This document shows, piece after piece, positions 34,727-41,678 of a stretch of 45,157 bases of DNA (position 1 is the first letter of the stretch; the number at the start of each line of letters is the position of its first letter). The position numbers and the translations under genes are program-made. Below the pieces are notes generated by a model that worked only from the letters and a program-made list of their open reading frames with translations, ran no database searches and was not told the origin of the DNA. The DNA lies in contig JAAELP010000011.1 of the NCBI GenBank assembly GCA_024226535.1, forward strand, positions 1-45,157. Reading direction: 5' to 3'. This DNA comes from Planctomycetota bacterium (GTDB lineage: Bacteria > Planctomycetota > Phycisphaerae > Phycisphaerales > SM1A02).

Positions 34727-36871
34727 TCATGACCCCGGACACGGTCCCCAGGCGCCGAAGAGCTGCAGCACATCGCTGAAGCCGACGTTGCCGTCGCGGT
34801 CGAGGTCGGCCAGGCACACGGGCGGGCAGATGCCCCACTGGGCGATCACCAGCAGCAGGTCGCCGAAGTCGACGGTGAGGTTACCGTTGATGTCTTCCGG
34901 GCAAACCTCGCACTCGTCCACGATCCCGTCGCCGTCGAGGTCGAATCCGGTGGACTCGTAGCGCACGCTCACCTGGATGAAGGTCGGATCGTCGCAGAAT
35001 TCGTTGATGTTCGGAGAGGGGATCATCATGATCTCGATCCCGCCGCCCAGGATGGAGTCGTTGAACGTCGCCGCGTCGAGGATCATGGTCGTGGTGTCCG
35101 GTTCGCCCGGGCAGCACGTCCCCGAGTTGCCGAAGATGTCACCCAGGGCGTTGCCGTTCAGATCGACGCTGACGAAGCCGGCGCAGAGTTCGGCCCGGCT
35201 CCGGAACGTCAACCTCACGGTGTCGGCCGCGAGCGGCGGGTCGGCGAGGAAGTACGTCTGGGGCGCGCCCGCGCCGAAGGGGCCAAGCTCGTCGGACTCG
35301 GCGCTGAACTCACCTGATGTCAGGTCGCAGAAGTCCGGTCTTCCGTTGGCGTTGCAATCCTCCGCCGAGCCGTCGGCGATCTCGCACACGTCGGCGATGC
35401 CGTTGGCGTCGCAGTCGTCCTCGCAGACGTCGGGCAGCCCGTTGCCGTCGCAGTCCTCCAGGCTGCCCTCGCCGATCTCACATTCGTCGAGGATCATGTT
35501 GCCGTTGCAGTCGCCGGCACCGAACGGAAGCAGGGCAAGAAAGGCGTCGACGATGGCCAGCGCGTCGGCGTCCTCGAGCCTCCGGCCGAGGGTGCGGGAA
35601 ACGAGGAGGTAGAAGACCTCGTTGCGATCGAGCAGTCCCGAGACCGTGTCGTCATCGCCGTCGGTGGTGCTCGGGATGGTGTGCGTCAGCCCGGCCAGCG
35701 GGCCGGGCACGATGATGATGTGGTTGACCGATGAATCGCCGGCGCTGTGGACCCGTTTGACGAGCACGGCGAATGACACGAAGTTGAACGTGACCTCCGC
35801 GTCGAAGCCGTCCACCGTGCCGCTGCCGTCGGCGCCGAGGTTTCCGGAGATCATGAACGTGTCGATGTCGACATCGACCGCGGCCATGACGAAGAGCCCG
35901 TCGGTCTTCGACGTGAAGTAGCGGCTTCCCACGCCGAACGATGCGTCCGCATCCATGACCACCGAACCCGTGTATGGGATGCTCGACGCCAGATCGGTGT
36001 TCAGGATGTTGCCCCCGTCGTACATGTCGCCGCCACCGTCATTGATGCTGCTGCCGCTTACGCCATCGCTGAAGTTGAAACGGTTCGGCACGAGCGCCGC
36101 AATGTCGTCGGCACCCGCCGTCAGGTCGGCGAGGAGCATGTCGGCGTCGACCTCGCCGAGGCCGACGTCGCACTCGTCGGGGATCCCATTGGAGTTACAG
36201 TCGTTCTCCGTGCCGCCGGCGATCCCGCACGCGTCCACGATGCCGTTGCCGTTGCAATCGAGCCTCGGATCCAGCACGTCGCACTCGTCGGGGATGCCGT
36301 TGCCGTTGCAGTCCTGGCTCGCGCCACCGGTGATGTCGCACTCGTCGGGGAATCCGTTGTCGTTGCAGTCGTTCTCGCACTCGTCCGGGGTCCCGTTGCC
36401 GTTGCAGTCCATGCTGATCCCGCCGGCAATGTCGCACGAGTCGGGAACACCGTTGAGGTTGCAGTCGTCGCCGGCCCCCCCGAGGTACTCGAGCGTGACC
36501 GTGACGAACGAGCCGCCACAGGAGCCGACCGACGACGACGGCTGGACGTTCACGAGGATCTCGTCGGCCCCGCCGATAGCGGTGTTGAAGGTGGTTGCGT
36601 CCACGAGGAGCGAGCCCTGGACGACCACGCGTGGCGAAGCGCGCGTCGCCTCCAACGCGCTCTGGTTGTTCATGCAGCCCCTGGCTGGCATCCCGATCTC
36701 ACAGAGCGTCTTGCCGGTTCGCCTGTCGTGTGGATCCAAAGTACCGACCGAGGAGGTGCTCGACCTGCTGAGGAACGGGTAATCGGCCCCAAACGGGGCG
36801 GGATTCCCGTGGTCGATGTCCGGGGGAGAGCTAGGCTCGGATTGCGATGTCCCAGCATTAGCGACGGTCAC
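34727..36871 (-). CDS. Dockerin-like surface protein, probably missing its 5' part
   Basis: The frame gives 714 residues from ATG 36871, but no signal peptide is seen there or at ATG 36673, which has AGGGG five bases upstream. The protein has two blocks of C-N-x-N-G-x-P-D-E-C-type loops (about residues 135-220 and 445-525), a beta-rich middle domain, and a final pair of dockerin-like repeats (D-I-N-G-N-L-T-V-D-F-G-D-L-L; D-L-D-R-D-G-N-V-G-F-S-D-V-L-Q), ending G-A-W-G-P-C. A C-terminal module (about 530-650) contains L-D-A-A-T-F-N-D-S-I-L-G-G; the same strand pattern (V-D-A-T-T-F-N-T-A-I-G-G) occurs right at the N-terminus, with the first half of that module missing. This suggests loss of the head by deletion or rearrangement. 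Confidence 0.75.
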   Translation of the reverse strand: MTVANAGTSQSEPSSPPDIDHGNPAPFGADYPFLSRSSTSSVGTLDPHDRRTGKTLCEIGMPARGCMNNQSALEATRASPRVVVQGSLLVDATTFNTAIGGADEILVNVQPSSSVGSCGGSFVTVTLEYLGGAGDDCNLNGVPDSCDIAGGISMDCNGNGTPDECENDCNDNGFPDECDITGGASQDCNGNGIPDECDVLDPRLDCNGNGIVDACGIAGGTENDCNSNGIPDECDVGLGEVDADMLLADLTAGADDIAALVPNRFNFSDGVSGSSINDGGGDMYDGGNILNTDLASSIPYTGSVVMDADASFGVGSRYFTSKTDGLFVMAAVDVDIDTFMISGNLGADGSGTVDGFDAEVTFNFVSFAVLVKRVHSAGDSSVNHIIIVPGPLAGLTHTIPSTTDGDDDTVSGLLDRNEVFYLLVSRTLGRRLEDADALAIVDAFLALLPFGAGDCNGNMILDECEIGEGSLEDCDGNGLPDVCEDDCDANGIADVCEIADGSAEDCNANGRPDFCDLTSGEFSAESDELGPFGAGAPQTYFLADPPLAADTVRLTFRSRAELCAGFVSVDLNGNALGDIFGNSGTCCPGEPDTTTMILDAATFNDSILGGGIEIMMIPSPNINEFCDDPTFIQVSVRYESTGFDLDGDGIVDECEVCPEDINGNLTVDFGDLLLVIAQWGICPPVCLADLDRDGNVGFSDVLQLFGAWGPCPGS

Positions 36872-36942
36872 GCCGAGCGGCGTCAGATGTGTAGCGCACT
36901 CCAGGTGCTTTGGTCATGGCGCCAGAGTCGGGGGTGGGACTC

Positions 36943-37359
36943 ATGAATGCGAATGTGGTCTGTCTTGGCGTCCCCTTCGTCATCGCGCCCATTCTGGTGC
37001 TGTGTCTCCGACCTCTCTTCTCGCTGTTCCTGGAAGAGGGGCTGGTGCTGTTCACCGACCGTCTGGTGAACCACGATCAGACGGCGTACCTCGCCGGGCG
37101 TCTCGCGGCCGCGAACGTCTTGTTCCTGCTGGCGGTATGGACGATCTCGTTTTCCTGCGCGATGCTGGATGTGCCGCTCGCGCTGAGCGCCATCCCCACG
37201 CTCGTAGGCGTGCCGGTGGCATTGGCGGTGACCGTTCTGATGGTTCGCAAACGCGTAGGTCTGGATCGAAGACACGCAATGCTGGTAGGCCTTCTGGCGT
37301 TTGCGGGTGGCAATCTCCCGCTCTTTCTGCTCGTGCCGACCATCCTCGCGCTCCAGTAG
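36943..37359 (+). CDS. Small integral membrane protein, function unknown
   Basis: A 138-residue protein with about four hydrophobic segments: near residues 5-25, 45-65, 68-92 and 112-135. A GTGGGA stretch precedes ATG 36943; an in-frame ATG at 36916 and a TTG at 36910 lie upstream but add only a polar stretch. A charged loop V-R-K-R-V-G-L-D-R-R-H lies between segments three and four. No conserved motif is recognised. It is divergent from the headless dockerin-like gene. Confidence 0.7.
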   Translation: MNANVVCLGVPFVIAPILVLCLRPLFSLFLEEGLVLFTDRLVNHDQTAYLAGRLAAANVLFLLAVWTISFSCAMLDVPLALSAIPTLVGVPVALAVTVLMVRKRVGLDRRHAMLVGLLAFAGGNLPLFLLVPTILALQ

Positions 37360-37490
37360 AGTGGCGCCGGCTCGCCTCCCGGCGGTCGCCGGCGAAGGGT
37401 GGAATAAGGCCCCGGGGCCCGGGTCCTTTCACTGACGGCACGACCGAGGTCCGGTCGGCCGAGACAACCCCCGACGCACGGAGAAACACG

Positions 37491-38000
37491 ATGAAGACGC
37501 ATGCACGAACGGCATGCCGTGCGCGGTCACCGCGCCGGCTCACTCGCACGATCCTCCCCCTCGCCCTGCTCGCAACGCTCATTGCGGCGACCCCCGCGAT
37601 GGCGCAGAACCGGAACCGACCGGGCAACGGCGGGTACGGGAACGGGAATGGCAACGGCTACGGACACGGAAACGGACACCGGCACAACACGCCGGTGTAC
37701 GTCGAGCCCTGCCAGCCGCCGACCTGGCGGGAGATCCAGTTCGATCGCGGCTACGAGGCGGGCAAGAGGGACGGCTACGCCAACGGCTTGCAGGACGGTC
37801 GCTACCGCAACCCGTTCTGTGACACGCCGACCCGACGCCTGAAGCGGAAGGCGCAGCCGTTCCGACGCGGCTACCGCAAGGCCTATGCCGACGCGTACGC
37901 CGACGGCTTCCGCCGCGGCAACAAGCCGCGTCACGGCCGACGCGGCCAGCAGGTGCGCCGCCGGCCGAGAAGCCGGTTCAGTTGGGTGTGGTCCTGGTAA
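37491..38000 (+). CDS. Exported basic Gly/Asn/Tyr-rich protein, function unknown
   Basis: A 169-residue protein with GGAG seven to eight bases before ATG 37491. A signal peptide ends T-P-A-M-A-Q. The mature part opens with a low-complexity G-N-G-N-G-N-G-Y-G-H-G-N-G segment, then a repeated G-Y-E-A-G-K-R-D-G-Y-A-N-G pattern (D-R-G-Y, D-G-Y, Y-A-D-A-Y-A-D-G-F-R-R-G), and a strongly basic tail ending S-W-V-W-S-W. The repeated aromatic/Asp/Gly spacing of about seven residues suggests short helical or loop repeats. No known family is recognised; a surface or nucleic-acid/polysaccharide-binding role is conceivable. Confidence 0.78.
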   Translation: MKTHARTACRARSPRRLTRTILPLALLATLIAATPAMAQNRNRPGNGGYGNGNGNGYGHGNGHRHNTPVYVEPCQPPTWREIQFDRGYEAGKRDGYANGLQDGRYRNPFCDTPTRRLKRKAQPFRRGYRKAYADAYADGFRRGNKPRHGRRGQQVRRRPRSRFSWVWSW

Positions 38001-38028
38001 GAACCTCCTCGCCTCCCCGCGCGATCAG

Positions 38029-38052
38029 CGCCCGGTCCGAAAGGGCCGGGCG
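38029..38052 (+). terminator. Hairpin after the exported basic protein
   Basis: CGCCCGGTCC (38029-38038) pairs with GGGCCGGGCG (38043-38052), with one G-T pair, around a GAAA loop. A weak T stretch follows, so efficiency as a terminator is uncertain. Confidence 0.6.
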
Positions 38053-38084
38053 TTGTCGCGTCCTGCTGTCTCCCAATCGATTCA

Positions 38085-38235
38085 GAATTCGCATTTCGAA
38101 ATCCGCAACCCGCAACCCCAAGTCCTTGATCCACGATTCTCAATGCCGATTTGCATTGCCAATCGTGGATCGGGGATCGGGGATCGGGGATCAAGGACTT
38201 GGGGTTTCGGGTTGCGGATTGCGGATTTCGAATTC
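38085..38235. repeat. Palindromic intergenic element, copy B
   Basis: Both ends are GAATTC. The arms pair through TTCGAAATCCGCAACC-type sequence and a central ACCCCAAGTCCTTGATC that matches copy A at 16.0 kb with one change. The right arm has three extra copies of an 8-bp GGATCGGG-type unit around 38167-38190. The element lies between two convergent genes. Confidence 0.85.
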
Positions 38236-38250
38236 CGAAGTGGAAGACGC

Positions 38251-40635
38251 TCAACTCCCCCAGGCCGCGATCTGGCGGAGGAGATCGGCGAACTCGACGA
38301 CGCCGTTGCGGTCGATGTCGGCGGGGCAGCACGCTTCCCCGCACGCGCCCCACGCGCCGATGAGCGTCAGGAGATCCGAGCTCCCGACGACGCCGTTGGC
38401 ATCGAGATCGCCGACGCGGATGGCCGCCGACGCGCCGACCTGCTCGTACGCGCCCATGTCGACGATCGCCGGCGCCCCGCAGCCCGTGTTCGCCGACGCC
38501 GCGACGTCGGCGAACCTTGGCGCGCCGGCGAGATCACGCGGCGTTCGTTCGAAGAGGTCGTCGTCCGTATCGAGGTCGTACCCGTCGCGCGGCACGTCGC
38601 CGTTGCTCCCGGCGTCGACGCACGTGGACCCGATGCCGAGACGCAAGTCGCCGTAGTCGTCGTCCTCGGTGCCCCAGTCGCCGTCAGCGCCGGGCGTCGG
38701 CACCTCGACGAACACGGGATCGCCGTCGATGTTCCCCGGTCCGTCGATGCCGCCGAGCACCGACGAATGCCGAACGACGTAGGAGCTTCCGAACGGCCCC
38801 ACCACGATCTCCCCTCCGGGGTTGCCCCACACCACGCTGTTCGTGATGAGCGGATCGGAGGAGTCGCGGCTGCTGAGACCGCCGCCCTCGATTGCGGTGT
38901 TCGCGGTGAACGTGCAGTTCGTGAAGGTCGGGAAGCTCTGGAACCAGTTGTCGATCGCGCCGCCGAAGCCGGAGAACTCCCCGTTGGCCTCGTTGCCCAC
39001 GAACACGCAGTTCATGAACCACGGGCTGCTGCGGAAGTTCTGCACCGCCCCGCCGTCACCCGCCGTGTTCCCGTGGAACGAGCAGTCCACGACCGTCGGA
39101 AGCTCCCCGGCGTCGAACAGCTCGTTGTACATGGCCCCCCCGCCGAACAACGTCGTGTTGCGCGTGAACGTGCAGTCGCGGATCGTCGGGAGGCCGATGT
39201 AGTTGGCCATCGCGCCCCCACCGTTGAACAGCCCGCCGACGGACGTGTTCCCCGTGAACGCACAGTCCACGACGAGGGCATTGCTCTCGAAGGCGTTCGT
39301 GACGCCGCCGCCGCCGTCGCCGCCCGCCGCGGTGTTGTTCGTGAAGTCGCAACCGACGATGATCGCGTTGCTGTCCTCGTTGTAGAGCCCCCCGCCCGTC
39401 TCGCCGACGTTGCCGGTGAACGTGCAGTCGGTGAAGGAGATCGGCTCGCCTTCGTTCCAGACGCCCCCCCCGTCGTTGGCGGTGTTGCCGATGAACGAGC
39501 AGCCGGTCACCGTGGTGACGCTGAGCTTGTTGTAGAGCCCGCCCCCGTGGAACGCGACGTTCTCCACGAACATGCACGCGGTCAGCGACTGCACGCCCCG
39601 CTCGAACCAGATGCCGCCCCCGCCCTCGCCGCTGGCGACGTTGCCGGTGAACGTGCAGTCCACGAGCGTGGCGTCGGCGAAGTCCCCGTAGATCGCCCCG
39701 CCCTTCGGAGCGACGTTGTCGGTGAACGTGCACCCGGCAAGCGTCGTCAGGCTGTTCTCCTTGCCGTAGAGCGCGGCCCCGCGCGCGGCCTGGTTGCCTT
39801 CGAAGTGACACCCCGTGTACACGACGTGGCGGCTGCCCTTGTTGTACGCGCCGCCGCCGTCCACCGGCGTGGTGTTGTTGATGAAGGTGCAGTCGATGAC
39901 CTGGGTCGCGGCGTGGAGGTGCGAGTACAGCCCGCCCCCGAAGCTCTCGGAGTGGTTGTCTCGGAACGTGCAGCGGATCAGCGTGGTGTCGCCGTGGTCG
40001 TTGACGGTGCCGTGGTTGAGCTGCCAGTTGTCGCGGAACGTGCAGTCCACGAGCCTGGGCTGAGAGAAGTAGACGTTGACCGCGCCGCCCTGGTCCTTGC
40101 TCTCCGGCGAGGCGCCGTGGTGCGGGCCGTCGGCGCGGGCACCCGAGACCGTCACGCCCTCGAGCCAGGCGGTGTCGTCCACGTCCACCGCCACCACGAC
40201 CTGGTAGCTGTTCTCATCCGAGTTGGCGAACTCGGCGCCGTCGTTGCCGAGGATGTCTCCGCTGAGGATCGTCTCGAACGCCGCGATGTCGCGGGCGTCG
40301 GGGTCGGTCGCTCCGATCCCGGCGTAGCCGCCGCGCACCGCGACGCCGTTCATGAGACCGAACGCCTCGTCCCGGTCGCCCGGCGCCCTTTCGGCCCCGC
40401 GATCGGGAAGGTACGTGCCCTGGCCGATCCGGATCTCGGTGACCGCGCCGCCGGAGGCGGCCGCGGCGGCGAGGGCATCCTGGAGCTGGCGGTGAGCGGT
40501 GGCCCAGGTGAGGCCGTCCCCGCCTTCCGGCGCGTCGTCATCCACGTACAGCTCCGAGGCGATCGCCCCCGGCGCGATGGCCAGCATCGCCGCCGTCATC
40601 AGGATCGCGGTTGCCCAACGCATGCTCGGACCCAT
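38251..40635 (-). CDS. Exported right-handed beta-helix surface protein with dockerin-like C-terminus
   Basis: A 794-residue protein from ATG 40635, which has AGGAAGG about ten bases upstream; ATG 40623 is an alternative. A signal peptide ends G-A-I-A-S. Residues 25-95 have L-Y-V-D-D-D-A, as at the start of many polymorphic-type beta-helix outer proteins. The middle 500 residues are about 20 short repeats with C-x-F-x-x-N-x-x-x-x-G-G-(A/G)-(I/L)-Y motifs, a right-handed parallel beta-helix. The end carries two dockerin-like repeats (D-L-D-A-N-G-V-V-G-S-S-D-L-L; D-I-D-R-N-G-V-V-E-F-A-D-L-L), closing A-A-W-G-S. It is likely surface-exposed; its ligand or enzymatic role is unknown. Confidence 0.9.
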   Translation of the reverse strand: MGPSMRWATAILMTAAMLAIAPGAIASELYVDDDAPEGGDGLTWATAHRQLQDALAAAAASGGAVTEIRIGQGTYLPDRGAERAPGDRDEAFGLMNGVAVRGGYAGIGATDPDARDIAAFETILSGDILGNDGAEFANSDENSYQVVVAVDVDDTAWLEGVTVSGARADGPHHGASPESKDQGGAVNVYFSQPRLVDCTFRDNWQLNHGTVNDHGDTTLIRCTFRDNHSESFGGGLYSHLHAATQVIDCTFINNTTPVDGGGAYNKGSRHVVYTGCHFEGNQAARGAALYGKENSLTTLAGCTFTDNVAPKGGAIYGDFADATLVDCTFTGNVASGEGGGGIWFERGVQSLTACMFVENVAFHGGGLYNKLSVTTVTGCSFIGNTANDGGGVWNEGEPISFTDCTFTGNVGETGGGLYNEDSNAIIVGCDFTNNTAAGGDGGGGVTNAFESNALVVDCAFTGNTSVGGLFNGGGAMANYIGLPTIRDCTFTRNTTLFGGGAMYNELFDAGELPTVVDCSFHGNTAGDGGAVQNFRSSPWFMNCVFVGNEANGEFSGFGGAIDNWFQSFPTFTNCTFTANTAIEGGGLSSRDSSDPLITNSVVWGNPGGEIVVGPFGSSYVVRHSSVLGGIDGPGNIDGDPVFVEVPTPGADGDWGTEDDDYGDLRLGIGSTCVDAGSNGDVPRDGYDLDTDDDLFERTPRDLAGAPRFADVAASANTGCGAPAIVDMGAYEQVGASAAIRVGDLDANGVVGSSDLLTLIGAWGACGEACCPADIDRNGVVEFADLLRQIAAWGS

Positions 40636-40769
40636 TCGTGGCACCTTCCTCCTCGGTTCTCGCGAACCGAAGACAATCCTCACCCGCGCTTCCGGGCCGG
40701 TCAAGGAGCAACCACGCGATCGTGGGGTCGTATTCCGTTCCGGGGCTGCTACGACTACCTTTTCGTGTG

Positions 40770-41678
40770 ATGAGCCTGCCCCCGAACCGCGGACACGTCC
40801 CTACCGAGCAGCGTCACGAGGCGTCCGGCGACCTCGACGCCCTGGGTACGCCCGACGCGATCGCGCTCATGGTCGAGGACCACCGGCGCGTGGCCGACGC
40901 GCTCGACGAGGCGCGCGGCGTCCTCGCCCGCTTCATCGACGACCTCGTGGATCGAATGCGCGCCGGCGGCCGGCTCGTCTACGTCGGCGCCGGAACATCC
41001 GGCCGTCTCGGCGTGCTCGACGCGGCGGAGTGCCCGCCGACGTTCCGCTCCGAGCCCGGCCGCGTCGTCGGGATCATCGCCGGCGGCGACCGCAGCCTGC
41101 GCGTCTCCTCGGAGGGACGCGAGGACGAGCGCGACGGCGCCGCGGCGGCGCTCGCGGAACTGGAGCTGACCAATCGCGACACCGTCCTCGGCATCGCCGC
41201 CGGTGGGACGACGCCGTACGTGCTCGGCGCGTTGCCGATCGCGCGGGGCGCGGGCGCGATGACGGGCCTGCTCACGTGCGCGACCCCGGACCCCGCGCCG
41301 GAGGCGTGCGATCACCTCATCCTCCTCGACACGGGACCGGAGCTGCTCACCGGCTCGACGCGCCTCAAGGGCGGCTCGGTCACGAAGCTCGCCCTCAACG
41401 TGATCACGACCGTCGCCTTCACGCGGCTCGGCAAGGTCTACGGCAACCTGATGGTGGACGTCCGCGCGACCAACGACAAGCTCCGCGACCGTGCGATCCG
41501 CATTCTCGGCGAGCTGTGCCCCGGCACGGGCCGCGCCGAGGCCGCCGCCTGCATCGAGCGCGCCGGGGGCGACCTCAAGACAGCCGTCGTCATGCGCACG
41601 CTCGACCTCGACTGCCCGGGCGCCAAAGCGTTGCTGCAACGCCACGACGGTCGTCTCCGCGACGCACTCGAGCGCTGA
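40770..41678 (+). CDS. murQ: N-acetylmuramic acid 6-phosphate etherase
   Basis: A 302-residue SIS-domain enzyme that cleaves the D-lactyl ether of MurNAc-6-phosphate in peptidoglycan recycling. Motifs: Y-V-G-A-G-T-S-G-R-L-G-V-L-D-A-A-E-C-P-P-T-F, A-G-G-D-R-S-L-R, T-R-L-K-G-G-S-V-T-K, and M-V-D-V-R-A-T-N-D-K-L. Start ATG 40770 is chosen since the family begins shortly before this residue. No anmK or PTS gene lies beside it. It converges on the peptidase gene with no gap. Confidence 0.94.
   Translation: MSLPPNRGHVPTEQRHEASGDLDALGTPDAIALMVEDHRRVADALDEARGVLARFIDDLVDRMRAGGRLVYVGAGTSGRLGVLDAAECPPTFRSEPGRVVGIIAGGDRSLRVSSEGREDERDGAAAALAELELTNRDTVLGIAAGGTTPYVLGALPIARGAGAMTGLLTCATPDPAPEACDHLILLDTGPELLTGSTRLKGGSVTKLALNVITTVAFTRLGKVYGNLMVDVRATNDKLRDRAIRILGELCPGTGRAEAAACIERAGGDLKTAVVMRTLDLDCPGAKALLQRHDGRLRDALER

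Noticed and set aside
36120..36480. Repetitive DNA that first looked like a minisatellite.
   Set aside because: It encodes regular C-N-G-N-G-x-P-D-E-C loops in frame, so the repeat is explained by the protein.
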